From: Nephromyces sp. MM_2019
Taxonomy: Eukaryota; Apicomplexa; Aconoidasida; Nephromycida
Reading direction: 5' to 3'
DNA: 64,000 nt
Assembly (NCBI GenBank): GCA_015657535.1
Contig: JADHZB010001756.1
Location: 1 to 64,000, forward strand
Below the pieces are notes generated by a model, which was not told the origin of the DNA, did not search any database, and saw only the letters and a program-made list of their open reading frames with translations. The stretch's first letter is position 1, and every line of letters begins with the position of its first letter. Of the stretch, positions 34,801-47,391 are shown one piece after another. The position numbers were made by a program, and so were the translations under genes.

Positions 34801-37800
34801 AACCGAAGAAAGGAGAACGCGAGAAGTAGCAGAGACGAAAAGAAGATGAGAAGAAGAGAAGATGAGAAGAAGAGAAGAAAAAGATAAGAAAAAGAGAACA
34901 TATAGAGAACACACAACACTTGAGTGCACAGAAAACGTGAGATAAGATGCAATTCAGGTATTCTAGGACTCAGAAAAAAAAGCAAAACGTGAAAAAATCA
35001 AAGAGGGACGAAAACCACAATACTACGGATAAGTGTGATGGCAAGGAATAAAGAGGTGAGTATTATAATCGCAAAAAGTCAAAAAAGGCTGGATTGAAGG
35101 GTATATATCTAATATTCTCTTCTTGAAGATGAACTTACCATATAGCCAAAAATCACACAGACCAAAATGAAATATTCTCTCATTTAAAGGTTGAGCAATC
35201 AACATCAATCTTCCAACTAAAATTCTGCTTATACTGTGCGAAGATATGCGTTATATAGGCGGAAAAAGTAGATTGAGCTTTTTCTCTTTTCTACATGACA
35301 CAAGAGTTTTGCATATTAGAGTTATCTCTAATTATTATTAGCGTAAAAAAGATTCATTTTTTATGCAAATTTCTTCTTTAAAGAGATAATTTGAAGATAT
35401 AAAGGCTAACCATAAGCCACAAAAGGTGAATAAGAACGATGCTAACGGCCTTCCGACAAAAGAGGAAACTGTTCTCACACCTGATAAGAAAAGAGGAGAG
35501 TTCAAGCACCAAATAAGGTACTGCAGCAAAAAAAAGATTTCAAAGATAGGCATACCCGCAGCTGCTACGATCCTCAAGATGAGACCTTCATATAAAAAAG
35601 AGCAAAACAATGCCCAACACACAGCAAATACTAGCGTAATAAAGCTTTTTTAAACGGTGAAAAAGCGGGTGAAGACAAAGAGTAAAAGGTTATAAAGAAA
35701 ACAAGTTTTTAAAGATTAGTAAGCCGCAAAAAATGGTAAAGATGAAATCGCTAGGTTCTCTTCCATTAAAAACTTTTTAGGAATAAAAGTATCTGCGGAA
35801 TGAAATCACTGAGCTTTCACAAAGTTCTAATCATATAATAAATAGTTAAATTTGTTGATATTAAAAAGGATAAAGTATCTGAAAGATAAAAACAGAAAAA
35901 GACAAAAAAAAAGCCTCTAAGCGACTAGCTTTGGATGGAAGATGTGTGTGCACGTACAGTCAAGACCCAGGGGATTTACGCGTGGATGCAGGCGAACAAA
36001 CATCTCAAATCCCCTTTAAAAAACTAGTTGAAAGCCAAAACACACACGAAGAAGACACTTTTTCACAAAGCATGACGCAGAGGGAAGAATCACGAAAAAC
36101 CAAAGAATTTTCACACAAAACAAGCCAAAGAAGCCAAGTAAAAGTCAAATTGAAACCAAAAAAGTGAGCAGAGACTTAAAGCAAATTCATCACATTTAAA
36201 CAGGGAAAAACCACAAATTCTTCAGAGAGAAATATAAATGCAAAAAAAGTGGCAATTTTTTAAGAATCAGCTTGATGATTTCAAAATTCTACACTAAAAA
36301 GAAACCAACTCAGTCTGCACACACACTCGCAGTGTCGATATTTCGAGAGGTTCTGTGGAAAAAGCTTAGGCTAAACAGCCTGATAAAAAAAAAATACACC
36401 CAAGAAAAAACGCTCAGCATGTTCTACATGCGCAGCTAGTATTCAAGAATTCAGACAAAATCCCAGATATATAGGAAAGCAAGCAGTATCATCTAGGGTG
36501 AAACTCACCTGAAACAGCATATTGAAGCATATAAAAACATACACACACACACACACACACATAACTTTATCCTTACCAAATGTAAATACAACAATAAGTA
36601 AAGTATAGGATGATGATAACAGGCATAGGCCTATAGGGGTAAAATGAAACTCCTCTCGGAAAAAAAGGGGGAAATACTTCACGGTCATGCCTGAGCAACA
36701 AAAATGAATATAACCTATAGTATCAGAAGGATAAACACACAGCTACGAGCAAAACAGGAGGAGAGGTAAAAGAAGATTAGGGTCCTACGAATGACTTTGA
36801 TCCAAAAGAAAAACAGCTAAATATAAAGCAAAAATACGAAGATGCTGATTGAAGCCTGGAAGTCTTGAGCACCATATTAGCAGAAGTGGTCCCACCATGC
36901 ATATTGAAGGTAAAAACAATGGCATGAGTAGTATAAGTAGCACATTACATGAAAAAATTGCATACCTAATATTCATCGGTTAGTAAGCACGTCGAACCTT
37001 AAATTTGAAGCCCTAAACTTGACGGCTTAACCCTAAACACTACACACTAAACCATCAACCCTAAAACCTCCATACAAGATAGGTAAAAGCTCAAGCCTAT
37101 TGATGAGAGCTTTATTTCAGTAAAAAATGATGAGAAGCAGAAAGAAAAGAGACTGCCCAGATATCATAAAAACTACAGTATTTCTAAAGTCTCTCCTGTT
37201 GTAAATATACTCCCCATTAAAACATAAGAAAGAATCGCATACGAAGCATGAAAAAGAAAGAGGAATTGCTAATATTTGTGAAGAAAATGAAAAAACGTAG
37301 ATATTGAGAAATGCGCCTTTGCAATAGAATGTAGCTACACTCTGCTTTAAAAAAAGTTAATCTCAGACTAGAAAGGATAGAGAGGGAAGAAAAGTAGCAA
37401 AAGCTTGAATGAGCTAAGAATAAAACAAAAGACATGAAACATGGGGATAGGAAGCAAGAACACGAAGATAAACATCCTGTAAGAAGAGGCTATAGTAGTG
37501 TATATACGTCTAAAAATATGATCTTCATCAGCCATGAAACATAGAATCTTTTAAAATTATAGGTATAAATAAAAACACCGAGTTGCGCCCCACAAAATCT
37601 CACTCCAAATCACACACACACCCAAACTAACCTGCCCCCATAAAAGTAATATTGTGTGCAGTATATATCAACCAAGGAACCGCCCCTATAGAGAAGAAGC
37701 CAGTCCTAGAATCCCAAAAAGAGTTGGTGCCTGACTTGCGTTTAGAGAGTAGATGATGAGCAGCCACCACTGCGCCTTCGTCAGAACTCACATCATCTTG

Positions 37801-40800
37801 ACGACAAACGACAGCATCAAAATATTCCTGGTGATCATCCACATTTATACTGGAATCTACGGGATTGTACGCAGTATCACAACTACTACTTCTGCTACTA
37901 CCAGTATCATCACACAGGGTGGGACTAACAGCATTAGGAGAATGAAAAACAGAGGAGGTAGGGCAGGAAGACAAGGATACTGATGAAGTAAGGCTACTAC
38001 CCTTTGAAGCATTTTTTCTTTCTTCACCTTCAGGAAGGCTGGCAGTGCTTGCTGTAGGGACGGTAGGAGGGCGATTGAGATCTTCCCATAAGAAGAGGAT
38101 GATATTCTGTTTAGTGGAGATGTAATGGGGGGGGTTTGTGTATGTGTTATGATGATTAATAATATAGGTCAGTGGGGGTAAGTGCAGTGAAGTGAGTATA
38201 TTCTGGTGGGATTAAGTATCGCAAAGTGAATATACACACACACACACGTAGAAAAGTAAGTGAAGGGAATATATACACACACACAGACACACAAACACGT
38301 GATGGTAACCAACTGAAGTAAACACAAACTTGAAGCATCACATAAACATTGTACAATAGCTTGCAAAGTATAGGTATTATCATTAAGCAAATTCATCCAT
38401 ATGCAACAAAATTTACATCAGAAGATGAAAAGCAGGGATGAAGATGAATCGCCAAAAAGACAGGAGTAATCAAAAAATCTATGCTAGCAATATAAGAAAG
38501 AAGGCAGGAAGAAAAGCGATGACAACGCTTAAAGCAGAAACTCAACATGAAGATCTCTGAGAGAAGGTAATAAAATAAGGAGGAAAACGAATTTAGAAAC
38601 AGCACAAGACAGTAGTAATGGAATATCAGGAAAAAAGCACGCAAAACACGTATAGTCACACCGACACACACACATAGTGATATTTCCAGCAACGCCTTTA
38701 CCAATGGTGGCAGCAAAAAGAAGAGAACAATTGACGTTTTTCAATGAAATTCAAAAATCCTCAGTCCACACACATGAATAGAAAGCAGCCACGGCCAATA
38801 AACACAGTGCCAACAACAAGATATAACGGCATATGAGAAACAGCAAAAAGAAGGAATTTCTCATCAGATTTTGAAGAAAATACAGAAAACTGTTGAATAG
38901 ATAAAATTTATACATTGTAAGCAAAATATGCAGAAAAAGTTGATACTTGAAGAAGAAAAAGAGCGACAAAGGGGGAATCTTCAAAATGGTAGCGAAGGCT
39001 CACAAAAATTGCAGATTTTTATAGTGAATAGAGCAGATCTTCAGCCAAAAAAGGGGCAGATCTTCACACAAAAAACAGCGGATTTTCACAAAAATGGGAA
39101 TAACCTGAGGAAGACTTAATATAACACCGATTCTCAAGACCCAGGAAAGTATTTCCATATCCCACACATCTCCAGACCATTTAAATAGTATGAGAGATAT
39201 GAAAGGACCAAGACCATGAGAAAGAGTAGTAACTACTCTACGATATACAAAATAGTCTGTTCTGCTGCCTGAAATACACATTTAGAGAAGAAGAGCGATT
39301 TAGTGAGGAAGAGAGAGAGGGCTGCTTGTGTGTGCGCGTCAGAGGAAAGCAAAACCGGATATGCAAATTTTTGGTAGAGAAGGAGGATGAAGAGATAAGA
39401 GGGAGAATCTAGGAAATTGAGAGGGATGAAATACACGGTAGAACGTAAAGGGTAGGTAAGCAGCAGAGAGAATATTGAGAGTATACGAGAGGGAGTAGGA
39501 AAGGATGAGAAAGTAAAAGAAAAAAAATCCTCCAAAAAGCAGCCTAAGCGAAGTATTTTCATCATTTTCTCGTAGACTATACAATGAAGAAGTGATATGC
39601 CAACAGCTGGTGAAACATTGCAGAATAGCTAGAAAATATCAATGAAGCAACCCTCTAAATGTGCGTGTATATACTCCTCTGTCTTTATCACTGTATGAAC
39701 TCCTGTGTGTTCCTCTCTCTTTACATATATCAATGAAGTCTTTCCCCATCAAAATGTCTATTCTTGTGTATCCGCACACACATCTCATCCTCCCCTAAAT
39801 GAAAAAACTCTCCAAAACTTGGAGAAATAAAGAAAACGGGATTCTTCCCACATTGTAAGCAAATTTGATAAAAGAGAACCGAAAAAAAAGCAGAAATTAC
39901 ACCCACGCAAGTATGCCTCTGTAATAACTCAGCCAGCGAATTAGAATACTACAAACTTACTTTTTGGCATCGAATCAGTGAATAAAGACTCTGTAATGAC
40001 AAACACTGAATGATACCACAAGCTAGAGCAAAAGGTCCCGGATATAAGTAGGTAAAAGGAATCAGCAAACAAAGCTGCATAATTTAAGGCTGTAAGGCAA
40101 AAAATCGTGAAGATGAGGAGTTTTATCCGTATAAATATATATTAAAAATGAAGGCAAAAAAAAGTCACACACACACATGTATAAAGAGGTTATTACGTGA
40201 TGGAAGTCAAGCTGCATCCACACAGCAGCTAACACATAAGATTCACAAGAATAGGAGATTCAGGGAATCATAACATCATAACTGTAGCTGAAGGATGGAA
40301 TATGCACAAGAGAGGCTCATATGCCTTCATTATCAATAAAGAAGCTACGGAATTGAGATGTCTGTGAATAGAGAGGTAAAAACATACACACACACACACA
40401 CGCATTTCATGCTCATTCTAATCAGCTGATTTGAACAAACGCCAACCAGTGATTTTATATAGTAAAGCACATTGGAAGCCAGCATTGCTAAATGAAAGTG
40501 GATGCTGCTACTATTTTAAGCATGCTAGCCTGAAAATCCGTGTGCGATGCACGATCCAGGTGTTTTAGAAATACACCATCTTTGAAGAAAAAAGCTAAAA
40601 GAAGAAGGAAAATCAAACGTATAACTGAGATATCTACTTCTCTAGCTCTTATCTGTAAAGCTTAAATATCATTTTAAACTCGATCTTCTTCAGGTAAATA
40701 TCGTATATATATTCCAATGAGTAGTTTTAGATAAAATGCCTTCTATGCATAACAAAATACACTTGACGGTGAGGTAGTATTCCATGTGCAACACATTGCA

Positions 40801-41471
40801 CACATCTTCTAATATAAGCCAAATGAAATTTACCCGAGCAGAAGAGCCCAAAAAAACCCAAAAATTGCAGCAGCACACTTCTTCGATAGTACAGTACATC
40901 CGAGATAATACCGGCCGAAGGAGCAGCTATTAGCGAAGCTATTCCGCTAAAGAATGAGAATATTCCCACCTGAAAAATAAGCAGCAAAAGAGGTTATCAC
41001 CAGATACACAACAAGGATACTTGGTAGTAAATTTGGGTGAAAATTCATGAATTCAGAAAGTGCGTATCTTCAAGAAAAATCGTATAAAGACTGTTGCTGT
41101 ACACATACACACAGACACCTTCGGAGTGAGCGAATCTCATTAAACACTAAAATTGAAGGCAAAAAACCAGAAGAAAAACAAATTTATATGGAGAACGGAT
41201 ACACACACAATGAAATTTTCGAGTTCAGGCAAAATACAAAATTTTCCTATTTACCGATGCTTTCCGCAAAAAGCAATAATCCCAATATCAAGAAGCGGCT
41301 ATAACCATGAACAATCACAAGCAAAAGATAATAGCTGGCAATTATGGAAACAAAAAGATTGTAGCTTCGCTTACTCTTGTGTGATTTCCATACTTGAGGA
41401 AGATGTAGTTGTCGAAAATAACAGCTGTACGTACAGCGTATGCTATTCCACAGAAAAAACGAAAATAAAGC
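31878..41471 (-). CDS. E: major facilitator superfamily (MFS) transporter, at least 13 exons
   Basis: Exons: 41471-41375, 40969-40834, 40074-39961, 39268-39105, 38106-37632, 36690-36577, 35630-35586, 35216-35139, 34962-34920, 34736-34674, 33322-33209, 32565-32495, 31957-31878. All phases agree, giving about 530 residues plus an unresolved 5' exon (phase 2 at 41471). Family landmarks appear in order: LYFRFFCGIAYAVRTAVIFD (first helix); SGIASLIAAPSAGIISDVL, an MFS motif-A-like loop; TESLFTDSM; HGLGPFISLILFKWSGDVW; a long serine-rich acidic cytoplasmic loop from 38106; GMTVKYFPLFF opening helix 7; VGRL; LLRGAFQN and ILMDYVSEQHKGKW; SMSALFGGFLADV. It should be a 12-helix membrane carrier; the substrate cannot be read from the sequence. 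A minus frame at 44324-44190 could be an upstream exon but is not proven. The introns are strongly pyrimidine-rich in sense. Confidence 0.85.
34737..34919 (-). other. Stop-free, in-frame pyrimidine-rich intron of gene E
   Basis: The intron between exons 34962-34920 and 34736-34674 is 183 bases, a multiple of three. It has no stop codon in the frame of the flanking exons. On the sense strand it is almost pure pyrimidine over long runs (plus strand: GAAGAAGAGAAGATGAGAAG). Retention would add 61 mostly hydrophobic or serine residues. Confidence 0.6.
36541..36561. repeat. (AC)n microsatellite
   Basis: About ten AC dinucleotides lie just downstream of the 36690-36577 exon donor of gene E, inside the intron. 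Similar shorter runs occur at 38232-38247 and 40386-40403, also in introns of E. Confidence 0.85.
37009..37077 (-). repeat. Degenerate telomere-like CCCTAAA tract in an intron of E
   Basis: AGCCCTAAAC, TTAACCCTAAACACT, CACTAAACCATCAACCCTAAA and ACCTCC follow one another on the plus strand. On the transcribed sense strand of E this reads as TTTAGGG-type repeats, the same orientation as the tract in B2. Confidence 0.65.
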
Positions 41472-41987
41472 CTGCAAATAGCATATAGGAGGAAATTTCA
41501 CTTGAAAAGGAGTAGGACTGGACATGTTTGAATAAGAGATAGAGCATTTGCGTTTCTATATAACATTCTGTTTCGTTTCTTCTTGGTTTATAGCTTAAAA
41601 GACAGGCTTAAAATACGCTGAAGAATCGCTCTTCTTCTTGTTGATTATAAGGAAAACACACTAATTCATATGCAAGGATAGACGAATATAGAAATGCAGA
41701 TACACACTACAATCGTGTTCCAACTATCCACATGCAGGTAATGGGAAGAAAAACAGTATTTTTTGTCAACAGCAAAAACCAACTGATAAATCAAGCACAA
41801 AATAGAGAAGAAGAAGAAGGAGCTTAAAAAAACAGTGAAAAACTATAAATTCAATGCTAACAAGCTAAACCTGCCAAATCATACAAAAAGACTAATTCTC
41901 ATACATATATAAACCCCAAACTTAATTCATTAGTTGCATGAAGTAATCTACCAGTTTAGCTTACATAAGAGAGAGATTTCGAAGACT

Positions 41988-42112
41988 TTTAGGGGGACCC
42001 TCTGGATCATAAGCATGCTTGGAGTGGACTGCTGTGTCGACTACGTTCCGATGACAAAACCCGTAGCAGATAGGGCTACCATCGGATAGGTTGCTAGGAA
42101 AATTCCTAGAAT
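41988..42112. ncRNA. Candidate structured RNA or conserved element
   Basis: A GC-richer block in AT-rich surroundings. CCGATG at 42048-42053 pairs with CATCGG at 42080-42085. Inside it, GTAGC at 42063-42067 pairs with GCTAC at 42075-42079, leaving a 9-base one-sided internal loop. An AAGCATGCTT palindrome lies at 42011-42020 and a CTAGGAA/TTCCTAG hairpin follows at 42094-42109. No long open frame. It does not match a tRNA; C-box-like TGATGA and D-box CTGA are not both present. RNA identity is speculative. Confidence 0.25.
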
Positions 42113-45100
42113 TTATCATATATGATGGCATGCTTTTTGACCTAATTTTAAGCTAGTCTTCAGCTAATGTTAGCCTAGTTTTCAGCTAGTGCTAAACTAG
42201 TTTTCAGCTAGTGCTAAACTAGTTTTCAGCTAGTGCTAAACTAGTCTTCAGCTAGTTTCAATCTAGTGTTAACCTACTCTTTAGTACGCTACAAAAGGAA
42301 TTGATGCTCTTCGAAGAGATTTCAGGCTTTCAATAATAGCAAAAGATGAAGCTTTGATATGTATTCTTTGAAGAAAATACTTCGCTTTGGCAAATCCCAG
42401 AAAAGCTTGAGCAAGCCAAGCAAAAGAATAAAGCTCAAGTGGCTTGTAGGTTACGCTTAGATTATCAGGAAGCGCTGAAACAGTGAAAAATGATGTCGTT
42501 TTTAATAAATAAGCAGCATTAAAGGTATTTATTACATACGCAAAGATAAAAAGCTTTTAAAAATAATAGCACGTAGGTGCAAGGCACCATATCGATAGCC
42601 TTCGAATGCCATGAGGTGTATAGTTAATTTGGAAAAAGTAGAGGAACTTTCATCCGCTTAATGCTATTCAAAGGAACCGGAATGTATAGCCATGATAATC
42701 ACATTAATCCATGCGAAGTGACACAACAGACGAAAGTAAGTCACAAAACATACAAATCAATACTGCAGTGCAAGAGGGAATAACCAAGGGCTGTACATAC
42801 ATCCATCAATTTTCGAGGGATAAACACATTAGAGAGCAAGAAACAGGAAAATTTTGAAAAGAAGCGAAAAAGTGCATATAGAGCCCTTCATATGTATAAA
42901 ATTTGAAGCAAGCTTCCCCTTTATCACCAATCGGCTGCTTATACTCATCATGGAATATCTTTAGTAGACCCAAAAAAACATTCTACTGCCCATCAAAGGC
43001 AGCAGCTTGTACGAAATTTTATAAAAAAGGCATCAGAATAACGCTAAAAGCGACTTTTTCACACATAAAACTCATTATTTATTAGTCAAGTCTTGTAATT
43101 TAGAAACACGCCAAAAATTCTGCACTTCATCAGCTCATAAAAACCAGACAATGCCTCAAGTTTCAAAATTTTTTTTTACGAGGACTCATCCCCATAGGTC
43201 ATCATGAAGACGAACCCTTCAAAGAATGGACTATCCAACAAAATCTGAGTCATAATATTAGCATTTAGAAAAGACTCATGCCTCATGGAAGTTGCAAGAT
43301 TCTCCAAGTATTATTCTCTTTTAATTATAAAGGACTTTGGAGGCAGGAAATTACTCCTCGGGTAATAATCGTGCCAAGGTAGCGATATACAACAAATGCT
43401 TCGGTGTTTTTATTTAGGCATACAATTTACATATATAAGAACAAGTACGATGCTTGCACATCACATTGCTATAACCTATGGGTAGGATTCCCTCTGGCGG
43501 ATAACAGGTAAACCTACAATCACCTTGTAGCTGCACTTATTTCTCTGCTAATTACCAACCCTTCTGATACTGTAATGCCTCATGAAGAGTTTTTCTATCC
43601 TTCATGCCCTCCCTAATGCTTCAATTTTAGCTACAATAGTGAAAATTCCACTTATTTACACTTAAAATCAATACATTCCTCCAAAGAGCTATACTTGTAG
43701 CTAGCATAAACTTGATAAAGATAACATCTTCGAGTATTCGGTGCTCATAGCACAAGCATGGATTATCTTCATCGTGCTAGCCTATTGATATAAAGCAGTG
43801 GAAGCGTCAATAATGAACAAAAGATATTGTCGAAGAAGATTGAGGCTCAAAATCATCATTTCAGGCACGAAGAGGCTATTTAGCCATTAGAAATAACCCC
43901 TGTAATATGCATCCTTCAACGTCAAAGAGAGGGACATATCCTTTAGCTCAGAAAGAAGCTGAAAATAAAGAAAAGAAGTCGGAAGACGATTACCCACAAA
44001 AGCGATAATACAAAAATTCATCTGAACCCTCCTCGGAAAGTATAGTATCAAACACCAACACAGTAAACAGTATAGTCCTTACATAGGTATCTCATCCTAA
44101 ATACTTGGGGAGTAAATACGTATTCGCATATATGTGCATTAATTAGCCACGTATGTGGTTTTTGAAGAGACAAGCCAACATCTACCCTCAAGAGCATCAC
44201 ACTGTTAAACGTAGTAGGCTCTGACTCTCCGATAGGCACTGGAGTTAATATCTTCCCGATGTAAACTAGAAACCAGGTTTTTGGGGAAAGCAATAGAAAT
44301 GCTTCACTTAGTTTTGCCAACCTAATTTCTTTCGGTGATTCTTCCCTCTAATGTCTAACTACCGGCATGGTAGCGCAAAAAGCAATTTCTGCAAAGCGAT
44401 AACCCTGTGGGACATTTAACCAGCAAAATGGTACACGCAGTGTCGCGCAGACGAAAGGGTATATCAGCACATATAGTACCTTTGTGTGGTGGGCGATATA
44501 TATGTATGTTATGCTTGGCTTTTCCTGGCTAGGTTTGTCCGCCTGGGAAAGTAAACAGGGTCTATCTTACATCTGCGTCACTCCATCTTGCTTGCTTCAC
44601 AGTAACACACGTACTAGCGTCTCCCTATTACTAGATTGCGTAAACTATTTAATCTGCTACATGCACTCTTTTGCAGTTATCGAGCAATGACACACGCAGT
44701 ATGACCTAGTTATTTGGTGTGGCCATATTTGCTGTGCATTCATCTCAATGTAAACTAGCACAAGAATGACCAGGGCCGCTAGTATATGCTTTGAAACGGG
44801 TTCATCATTCACCTTCATTGCCCCTGTGCGAACCGAACAAAGCTACTATAAACTTTGCTTTTTACCATATAGCAAACGCCAGTAACAAGTATACAATAGC
44901 CTACAAGGAAATATACGCTGTCAAATTAAAGTTATTCGTGAAATACTTCTGGAATACATACAACATATTCCATCGGTATAGCTCAACGGCATAAACTGAT
45001 TAGTAACATTTTTCACTTTTTGCGAGCTATTCTATATCGCCAACTCCTCATGTGGAATGTGAACTTCAAAGTGCATAAAATGCGTGATGTTCTTTCGAGA

Positions 45101-47391
45101 ACGTTGGTACTGAGATGGCTTATCCCAGGCAAGGGCTGCTAGCACTCGAAGGGCTGCGGCTCTTGCAGGATATTTCTTTCACTCTGCAGTCTCTTAGCTT
45201 CCACATCTTTGTTTTGTACGGGAGATTTATGCGCATATGGGATGTATGTTCGAGCAAGTGAAGCGAGGGCCCATCTGTATAGTTAAGTTCGGTTGAGGTG
45301 AGTAGTAGTCACGTCCCAATCAAAGTTGCGCCAGTACAGCAACAACGCACATCTCTGCGGCGGGGCGGATATTCTCTTCGTACAAAGTATTTAGCTGCAT
45401 ACAAAGCTCTGTGGTATTCGTTTTTTTATGGAATAGTGATTAGTGACGTGCAAGTTCGAATCCGCGTTTAACTCGCTTTATAAGCTGTTCAATTTGTACT
45501 ATCGAATATATGTACACTTCTTGCTCAAGCCTGGCTCTTCAGGGGACTTAGGCATTTCGCGACGATATGCTAGGCTGAGGGGAGTGGTAGAAAATCCGTT
45601 TATTATTAAATAAATTACGAAATACTTTCGGCTGTATGAATGGCATTTGCAAAATTATTCTTCTCCTGAATGCCCTTGAAGCTAGCATATATCTTCCATA
45701 GAGGTATAAGAGATGCATACATTTTGGGGGGGTTGCCTAGACAGAGCTCTTACGTTCGTGGTACAGTATTAGAGCTGTGTCACGGGAACTGAAGACGATA
45801 CGGCTAGTCATTTTCATTACGTTTAAAGACTTGTGTGTCAAACCAGAAGCTTATTCGCCGAAAAGCCAATATAGTTAGGCTCATTATATGGTAGCTCTAA
45901 AGTGGCTTCAAGCTAGCGAATTTATAATTCTGTTTGGTCATGACGCAGCTTTACCAAATGATGTTACGACCAATTGTGATGACCGTGTAACTTGTACAGT
46001 AGTAGTGTAAGATGCTTCTCGAATGGGATTCTTTGCGAACTACTAAAGCACAGCTAGCAGAGGTGGTGATAAGCTCGATGGTGACATCACATTTAGACAG
46101 GAGGGCACTACGCATGCATTTTCTGTAACTTGAAGAGCCTACGGAGGAATTTGGAAGAAGACTTTATTAGCTCCACAAAATACTTCCAGGTAGTTTGACA
46201 AATAATATTTTTCTGGAGGTTCCTGTGCTACGAAGCAAATACTCCATAAAATTGATGGTAGATCTCCGGTATGCTTTATGGGTTTGCGTGAAGTCAGATA
46301 ATACCTTTGTTAGTTCACCCATTATCCCTTATGATTAATGCCATCAAAAAAAATTTGGTGCAAAAGCAATCAACAGTCATCGTTACACACTGACCAATAT
46401 TTTTCAAGGAATTTTAGCTTACAATAGCATATATTCACGCAAATAAAGTATCGTGTTTTCTAAAATTCCATATAAGAGCGATTCTTGCAGGAATGCTAAT
46501 TATGATTGTATATTCCATCAATCTTCGAAGAAAATGCGTGCGTGAGGAATACAAAGTACATATTTTACCGTCATTTCATACTTTAAGCTAGTAATTTCGC
46601 GGAAAAATAGATTTTTTCATAAGAAAATTATCAAAAAAAAGGTATTTTCTTTCTAGGAGGATTTATAGGGTGCCAAATATGACGATAGCGTAGTTGGTTA
46701 ATCTTCTAGCCTACCCATATATCGCAAGCAGGCTGATTGCCTGGGACTAGCTCATCAGCAGCTGGTACCGTTCCGTTGAATGAATCTTCAAACAGGTCAA
46801 ACGATTTTAGATGATTTGTGCAGTCGCCATCTTAACTTCTGCTTTCGGTTTTATTGGCTATACATGTGCTTTAGTACTGCACTATTGTGTAAATGCATCT
46901 AGACTTAGAGTTGCATTATAAAGCGAATATGCGCTTGGCTTGGAGGAATGCAACAAAAGCCTCGATCGGTTCATATTGTGTGTGTTACTTCAACCGGATT
47001 AAAGGGCGATAGTACAACCATACTTACCATATCGTGCGCTACTTTTCCTAGCAGCAAAGACTATACAGCTTAACATCCAAGTCTGGCTACTTGCAGCATT
47101 TAAGGGAAAAAAAGCTCTAGCTTTTCCTCATAGTTTTTTGAGTAACTCATTACTTCTGCGTTGTACTGTTATATATTCAGATTGGAACATCTAGAAGGCA
47201 TTCTCACTTTGTTTCTTGTGGTCTGTGTGGTTTTTTGAAAAGCTGGAAAGGCCGACTGATTCTCGGCTCTTTTGACCCTGTTATGTTTGATATCATTTCC
47301 TTTTCTCTCTTTCCATGGCTAGAATGCCAGCACATGAAGGAAGATTCTAGCTATGCAAGCACAAATATATAGCTAATGACTCATATTAAGC
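42113..47391. other. Divergent intergenic region between E and F
   Basis: About 5 kb without a confirmed exon. It contains the 22-base tandem repeat at 42153 and, on the minus strand at 44324-44190, a possible 5' exon of E (LAKLSEAFLLLSP, then KILTPVPIGES). A TTCGAATCC-like string near 45454 is not part of a tRNA fold. Promoters of E and F should lie here. Confidence 0.4.
42153..42274. repeat. 22-base tandem repeat, about 5.5 copies
   Basis: The unit is CTAGTTTTCAGCTAGTGCTAAA, given here only as its 22-base phase: it starts CTAGTTTTCAGCTAGTG and ends CTAAA. Copies start at 42153, 42175, 42197, 42219 and 42241, with a partial one at 42263. The three central copies are identical; the outer ones carry substitutions. 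CTAG and CAGCTAG recur within each unit. There is no spacer diversity, so this is not a CRISPR array. Confidence 0.9.

Noticed and set aside
34794..34985. Several overlapping F/S/L-rich minus frames
   Set aside because: They are produced by the polypyrimidine tract of an intron of gene E, not by genes.
35338..35622. 94-residue minus frame as a single membrane exon
   Set aside because: Only 35630-35586 fits the phase chain of gene E; the rest lies in the next intron.
41247..41525. 92-residue minus frame MSSPTPFQVKF...
   Set aside because: The transporter exon 41471-41375 uses another frame with family motifs; this frame is a shadow that also spans the intron.
42153..42274. Regular repeats considered as a CRISPR array
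   Set aside because: Units are contiguous without spacers, and the window is eukaryotic.
45440..45475. TTCGAATCC string resembling a tRNA B box
   Set aside because: No A box, anticodon stem or acceptor stem can be folded around it.
46680..46760. TAGTTGGTTAA string resembling a tRNA D arm
   Set aside because: No T arm or closing acceptor stem at the proper distance.
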